From Eubacterium uniforme (GTDB lineage: Bacteria > Bacillota > Clostridia > Lachnospirales > Lachnospiraceae): a stretch of DNA of 64,000 nucleotides. Shown here piece after piece: positions 35,569-45,906 of the stretch. The translations under genes were made by a program, and so were the position numbers. Location: positions 1-64,000 of the forward strand of contig NZ_FUXZ01000004.1 of assembly GCF_900167115.1 (NCBI RefSeq), written 5' to 3'. Every line of letters starts with the position of its first letter. The stretch's first letter is position 1. The notes beneath the pieces were generated by a model. That model was not told the DNA's origin. It was given only the letters and a program-made list of their open reading frames with translations, and did no database searches.

Positions 35569-37032
35569 TTACTGTCCAGCAAATGTACCAGTACCTGTAT
35601 ATTCATATGTTGCAAGTTCTCCATCAACTAATGAATTCTTAAGTAATGATAAATCTGTGTAACCCTTTACGCTGCTCCAGCCAAAGTTTAGATCTGTGCT
35701 TCCATCAAGCGAATATTCATTAACATATGAATAATCAACATATAATGAACCATCAGCATACTTCATCATGTTTGTAAGTAATACTGGGAAGTATACCTTT
35801 GTATCCTTAAATGCATCCTTATCATAATCATCATCTTTTCTCTTCTTACCATCATTAGCCTTGTTATGAACAGTAGCTGAGTAAATGATGTAAATCTTAT
35901 TATGATAATCCCAAGTATCATTATTCTTAGCTGTTAATAAATAATATCCTTCATAGTTAAGAGCGCCATTAATTCCGATATATTCACTATTCTTAGCGAA
36001 GTATGAATTAATAACATCTTCAACCTGTTTCTGCATTTCTCCTAAGAAAGCTGCATCAATTTCATCTGAACTTGTAACATACTTATCAACATTTTCAACC
36101 TTAAATTTCTTTGAAGTTGATGTGAATTTAACACCGTACTGCTTGATGTAGTAATCTTCATTTTCGTCAATTGAAACTGTTACTTCATCACCTTCCTGTA
36201 AGCCATATGACTTATCAAGTTTGAAGTATACATACTGAAGAACATCTTCTTTTGAATCATTCTTAACTGTAGCTGAACAGTTAGGAGATGTTCCTGAGAA
36301 TGTAACTGTTACATTTTCAAATGGATCAATTTCCTTAATTTCATCAAGGTCTTTAACCTTGTATTTTATTTCTGATCCTGTAAATTTAATACCATATTTT
36401 GAAATTAAATCATTGTTATACTTAATTTTAAGTTTGATTTCGTCGCCATTGCTTAAATCTTCATCTTTATCGAAATCAATATCCATATCTTTGATACATT
36501 TCTCTAAATCTTCATACTTATCTTCATCTTTTGATAAAAGCTTATCCATATCTTTTTCGCTTTTACCCATTCCTTTTAAGATAGCTTTTCCAAATTTATC
36601 AGAATCTAGATCATATGTAGCTCTACCATTTCCATCATAACCTTCACACTGAATCTTGATGTACTTTGTTATATCAATTTTTTCTTTATGAATTTTCTTA
36701 TATCCATAAAAGAAACCGCCAATAGCTGCAATCAATGCAACAATTGCAATAATAACTCTTTTAACCTTTGGATCCATAGGCTGTCTCTGCTGGAACTGTC
36801 CACCACCGCCAAACTGTGTCTGATTGAACTGACCCTGAGCTTGGTTAAACTGTCCCTGAGTCTGATTAAAGTTATTTGCATTCTGCTGTGGCTGTGCACT
36901 AGCAACACCTGTCTGATTTACAGGCTGATCTGCAGTCTGACTAGTAGGTTGTGCAACATCCTGTGGTGCTCCACAGAACTCACAGAATCTACTACCATCT
37001 GCTATTTCCTTATTACAATTTTTACAAATCAT
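35569..37032 (-). CDS. Zinc-ribbon, Q/N-rich, single-pass membrane protein
   Basis: 487 residues. An N-terminal zinc ribbon (CKNC at Cys3/Cys6 and CEFC at Cys17/Cys20) is followed by a low-complexity segment to about residue 90 with repeated QGQFNQ-type units, a membrane segment near 96-113 (VIIAIVALIAAIGGFFYG) and a ~370-residue outer domain of repeated Lys/Asp-rich beta modules. The type is common in Lachnospiraceae but the function is unknown. It forms a pair with the next upstream gene (296 aa), which has the same zinc-ribbon plus Q/N layout, 23 bp apart. Confidence 0.8.
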   Translation of the reverse strand: MICKNCNKEIADGSRFCEFCGAPQDVAQPTSQTADQPVNQTGVASAQPQQNANNFNQTQGQFNQAQGQFNQTQFGGGGQFQQRQPMDPKVKRVIIAIVALIAAIGGFFYGYKKIHKEKIDITKYIKIQCEGYDGNGRATYDLDSDKFGKAILKGMGKSEKDMDKLLSKDEDKYEDLEKCIKDMDIDFDKDEDLSNGDEIKLKIKYNNDLISKYGIKFTGSEIKYKVKDLDEIKEIDPFENVTVTFSGTSPNCSATVKNDSKEDVLQYVYFKLDKSYGLQEGDEVTVSIDENEDYYIKQYGVKFTSTSKKFKVENVDKYVTSSDEIDAAFLGEMQKQVEDVINSYFAKNSEYIGINGALNYEGYYLLTAKNNDTWDYHNKIYIIYSATVHNKANDGKKRKDDDYDKDAFKDTKVYFPVLLTNMMKYADGSLYVDYSYVNEYSLDGSTDLNFGWSSVKGYTDLSLLKNSLVDGELATYEYTGTGTFAGQ

Positions 37033-37055
37033 CTCGTCACCTCAATAATATAAAT

Positions 37056-37946
37056 TTATCTTAATTTAGATAAGCCCGACATTGCAATACTCATAGCAGC
37101 ATTTACAATATCATCCTTAGCTGTTTCAAGTACCATATATGTACAGAACATTGCAATTATAACTGTAACTGCTACTGAAATCATCTGAATATATGTTGAC
37201 TTAACCTGATCTAACTGCATAATTACACAATATGCATTAGCAGCTAAAACAAATGAAACAAATGCACCAGCAAGCATAACTGCAAAACCTGGCCAAGGAA
37301 GTAATAACATAACAATACCACCTGCTACAACGGCGATACCCTTATATACACTCTTAAGGCCTACAACAGCCCATACTGGTACCATACTTGGATTAGCTGT
37401 CTTATCAACTATTTTAGTTCCAACGAACAACATTACTCCTGCTATAATATCAACAATAACCATCATTATAGCAATCATAATAACATACTTAACGTAAGGT
37501 AATTTCATTTCCTTAGCAGCATCACCTAATTTTAAGTGAAGTTTTAACATTGCAAGTGCAAGTCCAATAATGTATAAAACTGCACCTACGCCAAGTAAGA
37601 TAAAACTATCTGTGTTATTTCCAGAATATGCAATGTTTCTAATTTCCTCAACAGGATTCTTTACGATTCCTAATACCTTATTAACAAATGCATTTGCCTG
37701 ACTTGGTCCCTGATTAAACTGACCCGCATTAAACTGCGCTCCACTGTTAAACTGACCCTGATTAAATTGTTGCTGGCCTTGGTTAAACTGTCCCTGATTT
37801 TGTGGCTGAGTAACTGCCTGTGAAGGTGCTGTGTATTCACCCTGTGAACCGTCTGCAGTTTGAGCTGCTTCAGCTACCTGATTCTGGCAATCACATACTT
37901 CGCCTTCTTCTAATGGCTTACCACACATGTTACAAAACTTTGCCAT
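37056..37946 (-). CDS. Zinc-ribbon, Q/N-rich multipass membrane protein
   Basis: 296 residues. N-terminal CNMC...CDC zinc-ribbon-like motif (Cys5, Cys8, Cys18, Cys20), a Q/N-rich linker with repeated QFNQGQ units (about 45-85), then roughly five membrane segments from about 115 to 285, Yip1-like in general layout. Function unknown. The stop lies 23 bp before the start of the 487-residue zinc-ribbon gene, so they are probably made together. Confidence 0.78.
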   Translation of the reverse strand: MAKFCNMCGKPLEEGEVCDCQNQVAEAAQTADGSQGEYTAPSQAVTQPQNQGQFNQGQQQFNQGQFNSGAQFNAGQFNQGPSQANAFVNKVLGIVKNPVEEIRNIAYSGNNTDSFILLGVGAVLYIIGLALAMLKLHLKLGDAAKEMKLPYVKYVIMIAIMMVIVDIIAGVMLFVGTKIVDKTANPSMVPVWAVVGLKSVYKGIAVVAGGIVMLLLPWPGFAVMLAGAFVSFVLAANAYCVIMQLDQVKSTYIQMISVAVTVIIAMFCTYMVLETAKDDIVNAAMSIAMSGLSKLR

Positions 37947-38051
37947 CTACTTATCCTCCAATAATTTAATTATGTCACAAGTATTATTAAATACATAAAC
38001 ACAAATGAATTATACCATAAGACCCTATAAAAGTAAAACGATTTAGCACAC

Positions 38052-38090
38052 AAAGAAAGAGCGCTATGCTCTACATAACGCTCAATCTTT
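38052..38090 (-). terminator. Terminator after the CAP-domain gene
   Basis: Stem with GAGCGTTATG / CATAGCGCTC (one G-T) extended by AAAGA / TCTTT, ending in a T-rich tail on the minus strand, 19 bp after the stop. Confidence 0.75.
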
Positions 38091-38108
38091 AGTGGGTTTT
38101 TTAGGTGC

Positions 38109-39275
38109 CTATAAAACAACCTTTGTCTTCTTACTCCATTCACTATAAACTTTCATTCCATTGGATAATCTCTTATATGCCCTTACCTTTACATACATGA
38201 CTTTTCCTTTAGAAAATCTCTTTATAGTCACAGTCGTTTTATTGGCCTTTTTTATTTTAACAGTTTTCATAGAAGCTTTCTTTGAATAAATAACTTCATA
38301 ACCATCTGCTTTCTTAACTTTCTTAAATGTAAATTTAAGTTTATTCTTCTTAAGTTTTTTAACTTTCGCTACTTTTGACTTTGCAACTTTAATAATTCCA
38401 TCTTCATCTAAATCATCTTCTTCAAACTCTCTGTTTCCTGTCAGGGTAACATTCCATTTAGCTATTACTACATCTGTTCCCTTTAACGTAGCATATATAG
38501 TTGCACCTCCCTCAGAAAGACACTTAATAACGCCATTAGGTGTTACACTTGCGACATTGATATTATCGCTTTTCCACCCCAAACTTGAATTTTCAATTTT
38601 CACTGATGCATATGTAAAAACCTTATTTCTATTATATACTTCTAGCCTAACAGTTTTACCTGTAGTCTGATTTATATCTTCTCCATTAACATACATGTTC
38701 AAATTTGAAATACTGGCATCTATATCTAATACATTATCTTTATTAGTTCCTCCATATGCCTTTTCTGAAACTGCAAATCCGAATTCCTGACTCCAATAAT
38801 ATATTCCATTTATTTGAACACAACCTATCCCTATCGATTTATATTCCTTACTAAGCATGTTTTTTCTATGCCCTAGTGAATTCCACCATTGTTCAAATGT
38901 ACCGTATGAAGTATCTCTTCCTGCTGCAATATTTTCACCCCATATCATCTCTCTATCTAGCGAATAATACACAGTATTATCCGGTCTGCTGTGTGAAAAA
39001 ATAACTGCTGACTCCATACATCTTCTCATCGCTGCATCTAAAAGACGAGCATCCATTGTAAGTTCAAATAATCCCATCTCTCTTCGCTTTTCATTTAAAA
39101 TATCTAGTACTTCAAATGCTTTATCATAATTATAAAAACCTTTTACCTTAATAGAACAAACAACTTGTTGTGACGAATCTTCTGCATATATACTATCCTC
39201 AAATACTAAACAATTAAATAAAAAGATTAAAACAAGAGAAAGAATTATTTTTGAAAATAATCTATCTCTTTCCAT
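38109..39275 (-). CDS. Secreted CAP (SCP/PR1) domain protein with Ig-like domain
   Basis: 388 residues with a signal peptide (LILSLVLIFLFNCLVF after a short basic start). The CAP domain spans about 55-175: FSHSRPDN, GENIAAG, and W.NSLGHRKNML with the usual His/Glu cavity residues. A BIG2-like module (VASVTPNGVIKCLSEGGATIYAT, about 235-270) follows, then a basic fibronectin-III-like tail (ADGYEVIYSK...VKVRAYK). Bacterial CAP proteins of this kind sit on the wall, with an activity not generally known. A single gene flanked by terminators. Confidence 0.85.
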   Translation of the reverse strand: MERDRLFSKIILSLVLIFLFNCLVFEDSIYAEDSSQQVVCSIKVKGFYNYDKAFEVLDILNEKRREMGLFELTMDARLLDAAMRRCMESAVIFSHSRPDNTVYYSLDREMIWGENIAAGRDTSYGTFEQWWNSLGHRKNMLSKEYKSIGIGCVQINGIYYWSQEFGFAVSEKAYGGTNKDNVLDIDASISNLNMYVNGEDINQTTGKTVRLEVYNRNKVFTYASVKIENSSLGWKSDNINVASVTPNGVIKCLSEGGATIYATLKGTDVVIAKWNVTLTGNREFEEDDLDEDGIIKVAKSKVAKVKKLKKNKLKFTFKKVKKADGYEVIYSKKASMKTVKIKKANKTTVTIKRFSKGKVMYVKVRAYKRLSNGMKVYSEWSKKTKVVL

Positions 39276-39420
39276 ATTAATCTGCTCCCCTCATAAATTG
39301 TTAAAACATGTTTAACGCTTCTTAACTACTAACTATATTTTATCATATTTGTCATATTTTTTCACGAAATTTCTATTTTTTTGTATATATTGCACAAAAA
39401 CTTCCCAAAACACCTCAAAA

Positions 39421-39444
39421 AAAAAGCCTCATTTTAGAGGCTTT
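39421..39444 (-). terminator. Terminator after the cyclophilin gene
   Basis: Stem AAAAGCCTC / GAGGCTTTT followed by a T8-T9 run on the minus strand. Confidence 0.85.
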
Positions 39445-39489
39445 TCAATATTATTGGCATTGTTTGTTTTTTAATTAACACTTTATATA

Positions 39490-40011
39490 TTATTCAATAA
39501 TTTCAGGTTCATCAAAAGACTCACCAAATGTATCAACTGTCATGCTCTTAATAACCTGATCTTCAAGTGGTCTATCGCTATAATCAGTTGCAGTATTTGC
39601 TATTTTATCTACAACATCCATACCTTCTATAACCATACCAAATGAAGCATACTGTCCGTCAAGATGTGGAGCATCCTGATGCATAATAAAAAATTGTGAT
39701 CCAGCTGAATTTGGCATCATACTTCTTGCCATTGATAATACACCTCTTGAATGTTTTAATGTATTATCAAAACCATTCATAGCAAATTCACCCTTGATGC
39801 TATAACCAGGACCACCCATACCTGTTCCGTCCGGGCATCCTCCCTGAATCATAAAACCTTTAATAACTCTATGAAAAATAAGTCCTTCATAAAAATCATG
39901 ATTAATTAAACTAATAAAATTCTTAACTGTATTAGGTGCGATTTCTGGATATAATTCAGCTTTGATTATATCCCCACTTTCCATTTCAATTGTAACTACT
40001 GGATTAGCCAT
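39490..40011 (-). CDS. Cyclophilin-type peptidyl-prolyl isomerase
   Basis: 173 residues, no signal peptide. Cyclophilin motifs are clear: FHRVIKGFMIQGGCPDGTGMGGPGY (about 49-73), with Arg and Phe of the active site, then SMARSMMPNSAGSQFFI and LDGQYASFG. It catalyses cis-trans isomerisation of Xaa-Pro bonds in the cytoplasm. The ATG at 40011 has GGAGGAAG upstream. The longer frame starting at 40029 would include this ribosome site. Confidence 0.95.
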   Translation of the reverse strand: MANPVVTIEMESGDIIKAELYPEIAPNTVKNFISLINHDFYEGLIFHRVIKGFMIQGGCPDGTGMGGPGYSIKGEFAMNGFDNTLKHSRGVLSMARSMMPNSAGSQFFIMHQDAPHLDGQYASFGMVIEGMDVVDKIANTATDYSDRPLEDQVIKSMTVDTFGESFDEPEIIE

Positions 40012-40146
40012 CTTTCTTCCTCCATTCATTTTTGTTTTACATATATAATATCACATTTTAAATATACACATCAAATATCATTCTAATTCATACGACCCCA
40101 ATTTTCAAGTTTTTTATTTTCCTAATAATGCCATATTATACAAAGT

Positions 40147-40174
40147 AAAAACCACACGAAAACGTGTGGTTTTT
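40147..40174. terminator. Bidirectional hairpin terminator
   Basis: Perfect 12-bp stem AAAAACCACACG / CGTGTGGTTTTT with an AAAA loop and T runs in both directions, between the antiporter and cyclophilin genes. Confidence 0.75.
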
Positions 40175-40212
40175 GATTTGGTTTGGTTTGTGTGGATTAT
40201 ATAAAAAAGGGA

Positions 40213-40236
40213 GGAGAACCAGTTCATACTGGCTCC
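40213..40236 (-). terminator. Terminator hairpin downstream of the antiporter gene
   Basis: GGAGCCAGT / ACTGG..CTCC stem followed by TTTTTT on the minus strand. A TATAAT (40286-40291) and an upstream 10-bp hairpin lie between it and the antiporter stop, so it could also end a ~70-nt small RNA. The other parts of the 40030-40373 gap hold the hairpin at 40147 and no gene. Confidence 0.6.
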
Positions 40237-40373
40237 TTAATTATGAAAAGTAATTTAGTTTTGTTTCTTACTAAACTACTCTTTGATTATAACCCATAAA
40301 TGTTTTTTAAAAGTATATAATGTGTTAACATTAGAATAACATTTTATGAACAAATTATGAACGTCGCGAAATT

Positions 40374-41393
40374 TTAAGCAAATGCCATAATTATACTATA
40401 TGCCATAAATAAACCATAACCAACTATTGATATAAATCCCTCAAATCTATTAATTAGATTCTTAGATTTAGCAAATGCAAAAATAGTCAATGTTACAATT
40501 GATGTCAGTATAAGATTTACCAATGAAATCATTGAACATGAAACAGGATTAATAATTGCTGATACACCAATTACAAAACCTACGTTAGCAATGTTAGAAC
40601 CAACCACATTACCAAGAGCAATGTCATTCTCTCCCTTAGCTACTGCAACAATTGATGTTACAAGTTCTGGAAGTGATGTTCCAACTGCTACAATTGTTAG
40701 ACCAACAAGTGTTTCACTCATTCCAAGTTTAAGTGCAATAATTATTGCATTATCTACAACAAAATCTCCACCAAACTTAATTGCTGCTACACCTAAAATA
40801 ATAAAGAGTACACTCATTCCCATTGATACTTCTTTTTTATTATTATCTTCTTCAGTAATACTACCATTTTTAATTGCCTTAAGCGCACTAACTACAGCAA
40901 TAATTAAAAACGCAATAAATATAAGCAATAATACTAAACCTTCAATTCTACCAATCTTTCCCGATACCTTATCTGCATTTTTAGGAAGTAATGGATTAAT
41001 TTTTCCAATAACTTTTCCAGCAAATACCTTATCCATAGAAAATACCGTCATTAAGATAATAAGTATTGAACAAATTGGAAAATCTCTTTTTAATACATCT
41101 TCACTAACTGTAGTTGTTTTAATCAAACTAACTAATCCTAAAACAACTAATATATTAAATATGTTTGATCCTACTACATTACTAATCGCAATGGCATTAG
41201 AACCTTTCATAGCAGCCGAAATACTAACCGCCGCTTCTGGAAGAGATGTACCAATTGCTACAATTGTAAGACCAACAACTATTGAAGGAATTCCAAACTT
41301 TCTAGCAATATTTGAACTACCATCAACAAATACATCCGCACCTTTTACAAGTAGGACAAAACCTACTAATAATAAAATGATTGCCTTAATCAT
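40374..41393 (-). CDS. Calcium/sodium antiporter (CaCA family, YrbG-like)
   Basis: 339 residues, ten predicted membrane segments in two inverted halves. Each half carries the alpha-repeat GTSLPE (IGTSLPEAAVS near 52-62 and VGTSLPELVTS near 231-241) with the ion-binding acidic residue. Such proteins exchange Ca2+ for Na+ or H+. The ATG at 41393 has AAAGG nine bases upstream; longer frames run into mgtE. It starts 28 bp after mgtE, so the two divalent-cation transporters are probably co-transcribed. Confidence 0.92.
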   Translation of the reverse strand: MIKAIILLLVGFVLLVKGADVFVDGSSNIARKFGIPSIVVGLTIVAIGTSLPEAAVSISAAMKGSNAIAISNVVGSNIFNILVVLGLVSLIKTTTVSEDVLKRDFPICSILIILMTVFSMDKVFAGKVIGKINPLLPKNADKVSGKIGRIEGLVLLLIFIAFLIIAVVSALKAIKNGSITEEDNNKKEVSMGMSVLFIILGVAAIKFGGDFVVDNAIIIALKLGMSETLVGLTIVAVGTSLPELVTSIVAVAKGENDIALGNVVGSNIANVGFVIGVSAIINPVSCSMISLVNLILTSIVTLTIFAFAKSKNLINRFEGFISIVGYGLFMAYSIIMAFA

Positions 41394-41421
41394 AATCGTC
41401 ATCCTTTCATCCCTTAATAAA

Positions 41422-42777
41422 CTATTTAAAATGAAATACCTGTGATGCAATTGCAAAATAAATTGATAATGAAACTGCATCAACAAGTGTTGTAATCAAA
41501 GGACTTGCCATAACAGCAGGGTCAAAACCAAGCTGGTTAGCTAAAATAGGAAGTGTACATCCTATAACCTTAGCTATAATTACAACAAGTGCAAGTGTAA
41601 CACAAACTGTAAATGTTACCATAAGCTGTTTATGGTCATAACCATACATAATACAAAGTCTGATTAAATTTGCAACAGCCAGTGTTGTACCAATACAAAC
41701 TGCAACAAGAGCTTCCTTAGCAACAACTTTTCCTATATCTTTAAATTCTACATCCTTAAGTGAAAGTGCACGGATTACAGAAACCGATGCCTGACTTCCG
41801 GCATTACCGCCAGTATCCATAAGCATTGGAATAAATGCTGTAAGTGCTGGCACAATCGCAAGAGCCTCTTCATAACTTGATAAAATCATTCCAGTAAATG
41901 TTGCAGAAATCATAAGGAACAATAGCCATGGGATTCTTGATTTATATGTTTCCCATACACCTGTTCTAAGATATGGCTTTTCAGATGGTAAGATGGCTGC
42001 CATCTTTTCAATATCCTCTGTAGCCTCTTCCTGTAAGATATCCACGATATCATCGACTGTGATAATACCAACAAGCCTATTTTCACTATCAACAACGGGC
42101 ATCGCAAGGAAATCATACTTCTGGAATTGGTGAGCAACTCTTTCCTGGTCATCAGTTGTTGTAACTGCTATTACGTGTTCTTCCATAATATCAGCAACAA
42201 CTGCATCAGGATTACTAAGAAGCAAAGTTCTAAGTGTTACAGTTCCAAGAATCTTTCTATCTAAGTCTAAAACATAGCAGGTATTAATTGTTTCCTTATC
42301 AATTCCTACCTCTCTAATTCTTGCAATCGCCTGTTTAACCGTCATATTTCTTTTAAGATCTACAAACTCCACCGTCATAATACTTCCAGCGGAATCTTCT
42401 TCATACTTAAGTAGATGATTAATATCTCTTCTTGTTTCTGCCGATGCATTTGCTAAAATACGTTTTACAACATTAGCAGGCATTTCTTCCATAAGGTCGG
42501 CAGCATCATCGGCGAACATGTTTTCAATGATGATGTTTGTTTCTTTTTCTGTAAGAGATGTAATCATGCTCTGTTCAAGTTCAATCGGGAGGTGTGAAAA
42601 TACGTCGGCCGCAACATCCTTAGGGAGTAATCGAAATACTCGAATTCTCTGTTCATCTTCGTGGATGTCTTCCAGGAGATCAGCTATATCAGCTTCATTC
42701 TGCTCGACGATTTCTCTTTTAACTTGGGCATATTGTTTTTCGTTAATCAACTTTAAGATTTCTTCTGTGTTAATCAT
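41422..42777 (-). CDS. mgtE: Magnesium transporter MgtE
   Basis: 451 residues. Order: N-terminal helical superhelix (about 1-130), two CBS domains (about 135-255) and five membrane segments (285-450) with the pore signature PMLMDTGGNAGSQAS near 322-336. The cytosolic domains sense Mg2+ and gate the channel. GGAGGTGG lies just before the ATG. It follows the glutamine synthetase gene by 49 bp and precedes the antiporter by 28 bp. Confidence 0.95.
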   Translation of the reverse strand: MINTEEILKLINEKQYAQVKREIVEQNEADIADLLEDIHEDEQRIRVFRLLPKDVAADVFSHLPIELEQSMITSLTEKETNIIIENMFADDAADLMEEMPANVVKRILANASAETRRDINHLLKYEEDSAGSIMTVEFVDLKRNMTVKQAIARIREVGIDKETINTCYVLDLDRKILGTVTLRTLLLSNPDAVVADIMEEHVIAVTTTDDQERVAHQFQKYDFLAMPVVDSENRLVGIITVDDIVDILQEEATEDIEKMAAILPSEKPYLRTGVWETYKSRIPWLLFLMISATFTGMILSSYEEALAIVPALTAFIPMLMDTGGNAGSQASVSVIRALSLKDVEFKDIGKVVAKEALVAVCIGTTLAVANLIRLCIMYGYDHKQLMVTFTVCVTLALVVIIAKVIGCTLPILANQLGFDPAVMASPLITTLVDAVSLSIYFAIASQVFHFK

Positions 42778-42826
42778 CTCGCCACCTCCGTTTCGAAATT
42801 TTTATACTTTACTTGTTTATCACTAA

Positions 42827-44950
42827 TTATACTTCGAAAATCAAATCTCCGTATGATGGCATTGGCCAAAGATCTTTATCAACGATCATTTCAAGTTCAT
42901 CGATTGGTCTTCTAAGGTCTGCCATAGCTTCCTTAACAACATCTTTATAGTAAACTGCCTGTTCTCTACCAGGTGTCATTGCTGATGCGATGTCGCTAAC
43001 TTCAATTAATTTTGAAAGTGCAACTTTTGATGCTGATAACTTATCACTTGTTTCAATTAAGAGTTCTGTCTGAACTGAAACATCACAATCTGGAACTGCT
43101 GATTTAATTTTATTAATAGAATCAGCAAGTCTTGTTGTATATCTGATAATTGCTGGAATTAAATGCTTGCTCGCAAGATCAATCATAGTTCTCGCTTCAA
43201 TATTAAGCTGTTTTGCATACGCTTCATACTGAATCTCTTCACGTGATTCAAGCTCTGCTCTTGTAAATACTCCGAACTTTTCGAAGAGAGCAACAGCCTT
43301 ATCTGTAGTAAGTGCAGGAATAGCATCAACCATAGTCTTAAGATTTGGAAGGCCACGTCTTTCTGCTTCCTTAACCCACTCTTCTGAATAACCATCACCA
43401 TTAAAGATAATCTTCTGGTTTTCAGTTGCAAGTCTGCAAATAATTTCATTAATTTTTTCTTCTCTCTTGTCTTCAGCAACTTTTTCAAGTTCATCAGAAA
43501 TATCACTAAACTGTTCTGCAACGATTGTGTTAAGAACAATGTTAGGTGATGCAACTGAATCGCCTGAACCAACTGATCTGAATTCGAATTTATTACCAGT
43601 AAATGCGAATGGAGAAGTTCTATTTCTATCTGTAGTATCCTTCTTAAAATCAGGAAGTGTATCAACACCAGTTGCAAGACGTTCAGCCTTAACTGAACTT
43701 GTAGCACTACCATTTTTAATAATCTGTTCAACAATATCCTCAAGCTGATCGCCTAAAAATACTGAAATAATAGCTGGTGGTGCTTCATCTGCACCAAGTC
43801 TGTGGTCATTACCAGGATTAGCTGCTGACTCTCTAAGTAAATCACCATGCTTATTAACACCTGCTAAAACAGACATAAGTGTTACAAGGAAAACTGTATT
43901 CTCGTGTGGATACTTACCTGGATTTAAAAGGTTAATTCCATCATCTGTAACAAGTGACCAGTTATCATGCTTACCTGAACCATTTACTCCAGCAAATGGT
44001 TTCTCATGTAATAAACATGTTAATCCATGACGGTTAGCTACTTTCTTAAGCATTTCCATCATAAGCTGGTTGTTATCTACAGCAATGTTACACTGTGCAT
44101 AAATTGGAGCAAGCTCGTGCTGAGCTGGAGCAACCTCATTATGCTGAGTCTTAGAAGATACACCAAGTTTCCAGAGCTCAATGTTAACATCCTTCATAAA
44201 TGCTGCGACTCTCTCTCTGATAGTACCAAAATAATGATCTTCTAATTCCTGACCCTTAGGTGGCATTGCACCAAAAAGAGTACGACCTGTAAAAATAAGG
44301 TCCTTTCTCTTTAAATATTTATTCTTATCAACAAGGAAGTATTCCTGTTCCGGACCTACTGATGGAACAGCACTCTTTGAAGTTGTATTACCTAGTAATC
44401 TTAAAAGACGAATAGTCTGAGTATTTAAAGCCTGCATTGATCTAAGAAGAGGTGTCTTCTTATCAAGAGCTTCACCTGTATAAGAACAGAAAGCTGTTGG
44501 AATACAAAGTGTAGCACCAGCTGCATCATGACGAACGAATGCTGGTGATGTGCAGTCCCAAGCTGTATAACCTCTTGCTTCAAATGTAGCACGAAGTCCA
44601 CCTGATGGGAAAGATGAAGCATCTGGCTCACCCTTAATAAGTTCCTTACCTGAGAATTCCATAATTACTCTTCCATCAGGCTTTGGTGCTGAAATAAAAG
44701 AGTCATGTTTTTCAGCAGTTACACCTGTAAGAGGCTGGAACCAGTGAGTATAGTGAGTAGCTCCCTTTTCAATAGCCCATTCCTTCATAGCGTGAGCAAC
44801 TGAATCAGCAACAACTGAACTAATTTCTCCACCTTCTGACATTGTCTTTTTTAGTTCTTCATAAATCTTTTTAGGTAATTTTTCTCTCATGGCTTTGTCG
44901 TTAAACACGTCTTCGCCAAAGATTTCTTCAATATTGATTACTTCGCTCAT
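42827..44950 (-). CDS. glnN: Type III glutamine synthetase (GlnN)
   Basis: 707 residues, the size of the long dodecameric GSIII and much larger than GlnA (about 445). Family motifs: [16 protein letters not shown] with the glutamate-site region near 320, [10 protein letters not shown], and [19 protein letters not shown] near 435-453. It joins ammonia to glutamate with ATP. The ATG at 44950, after GAAGGAAGG, gives the usual [12 protein letters not shown] start. Placed 42 bp after sortase B and before mgtE, an unusual neighbourhood. Confidence 0.96.
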   Translation of the reverse strand: MSEVINIEEIFGEDVFNDKAMREKLPKKIYEELKKTMSEGGEISSVVADSVAHAMKEWAIEKGATHYTHWFQPLTGVTAEKHDSFISAPKPDGRVIMEFSGKELIKGEPDASSFPSGGLRATFEARGYTAWDCTSPAFVRHDAAGATLCIPTAFCSYTGEALDKKTPLLRSMQALNTQTIRLLRLLGNTTSKSAVPSVGPEQEYFLVDKNKYLKRKDLIFTGRTLFGAMPPKGQELEDHYFGTIRERVAAFMKDVNIELWKLGVSSKTQHNEVAPAQHELAPIYAQCNIAVDNNQLMMEMLKKVANRHGLTCLLHEKPFAGVNGSGKHDNWSLVTDDGINLLNPGKYPHENTVFLVTLMSVLAGVNKHGDLLRESAANPGNDHRLGADEAPPAIISVFLGDQLEDIVEQIIKNGSATSSVKAERLATGVDTLPDFKKDTTDRNRTSPFAFTGNKFEFRSVGSGDSVASPNIVLNTIVAEQFSDISDELEKVAEDKREEKINEIICRLATENQKIIFNGDGYSEEWVKEAERRGLPNLKTMVDAIPALTTDKAVALFEKFGVFTRAELESREEIQYEAYAKQLNIEARTMIDLASKHLIPAIIRYTTRLADSINKIKSAVPDCDVSVQTELLIETSDKLSASKVALSKLIEVSDIASAMTPGREQAVYYKDVVKEAMADLRRPIDELEMIVDKDLWPMPSYGDLIFEV

Positions 44951-44992
44951 ATTTTTTCCTTCCTTCAAACAATCAATTTATATATAAAATCA

Positions 44993-45829
44993 TTAATCTA
45001 TAACTTGTTCCCCACGAACTAACTGAACAACAAATCTTTTTGAACTGTCATTCTTAGTACAAGTAGAAAGAGTAATGATTCTATCTTCTGCATTAAGTGT
45101 CTCTATATTTGTCTTATATAAAGATTCCTTTAAACAATTTTTCTCCCATTCTTCAAATTCAGCCTCACTCTTAAATGCTGTCTTATAGGCATCACTAGCA
45201 GCCTTGGCACTTTCAAGATACGCAGCAAATACATAATAAATATAATGGTCATCACCAATATATATGTCAAATGTAGGATTCTTCTTATAATACTTCTTTT
45301 TCTCGTAATTAAGTAATGAGCCAAACATTGAATCCGTCCACATATTATGACCAAATATAACACAATTCCACGCTTGCAAACCATCCGTACAATCACAATC
45401 AGCGAAAATTGCGCCATTTGGATTCTCTGATTTATCCGCAGCATGTGTTAAATAGTATTTATTATCATCTGCTTGTAATATCGGGTACTGAATTCTACTA
45501 CTCTCCTGCCTAATGTAACCTAACGCATCCGAGTTTACCTTAAGCAATTTATTATAATCCCAAACCCACTTATTAGTTTTACCTTCGTAGGTTAAGGAAT
45601 CATTTTCATCATCATTAACATTTTCATTATTAGACGGTACCTGAGCCCCTGTTTGTGTCTCAGTTTCATCTTCATCTGCACTTACAACAAACATTTCATC
45701 TATGCTTTTGTAAGTCGAATTACCGCTACTATATTCAAGATACGATTTTGTAATCTCATAGGATGCATAAACTATAACGCCCATGGAGGCGAAGACTGCA
45801 GCCTTACGTAGCACGTTTTTCATATTCAT
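44993..45829 (-). CDS. srtB: Class B sortase
   Basis: 278 residues. N-terminal membrane anchor (about 8-24), an acidic linker, and the sortase barrel with His161 in VIFGHNMW, Cys257 in ITLSTC and Arg265 in SSKRF. Sortase B enzymes join surface proteins to peptidoglycan, often with NP.TN-type signals, or build pili. The adhesin at 1-4919 is a possible client only by general analogy. The upstream ATG at 45859 lies inside the fba terminator stem, so I use 45829. Confidence 0.92.
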   Translation of the reverse strand: MNMKNVLRKAAVFASMGVIVYASYEITKSYLEYSSGNSTYKSIDEMFVVSADEDETETQTGAQVPSNNENVNDDENDSLTYEGKTNKWVWDYNKLLKVNSDALGYIRQESSRIQYPILQADDNKYYLTHAADKSENPNGAIFADCDCTDGLQAWNCVIFGHNMWTDSMFGSLLNYEKKKYYKKNPTFDIYIGDDHYIYYVFAAYLESAKAASDAYKTAFKSEAEFEEWEKNCLKESLYKTNIETLNAEDRIITLSTCTKNDSSKRFVVQLVRGEQVID

Positions 45830-45849
45830 ATAATCACCCGTTTTAAAAA

Positions 45850-45885
45850 GGGGTAACATTAAGCAACTGCCCTATATGTTACCCC
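45850..45885 (-). terminator. Terminator after fba
   Basis: Perfect 10-bp inverted repeat GGGGTAACAT / ATGTTACCCC followed by TTTTT on the minus strand, between fba and srtB. Confidence 0.8.
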
Positions 45886-45906
45886 GCTTTTCTACAAAAG
45901 TAAAAA

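Noticed and set aside
40150-40240. Short frame beginning at an ATG after AAGGAG within the 40213-40236 hairpin
   Set aside because: It runs through two terminator hairpins, has no recognisable product and the ribosome site is part of the stem.
45830-45859. Upstream ATG start for sortase B
   Set aside because: It lies inside the fba terminator stem; the ATG at 45829 gives the normal N-terminus.
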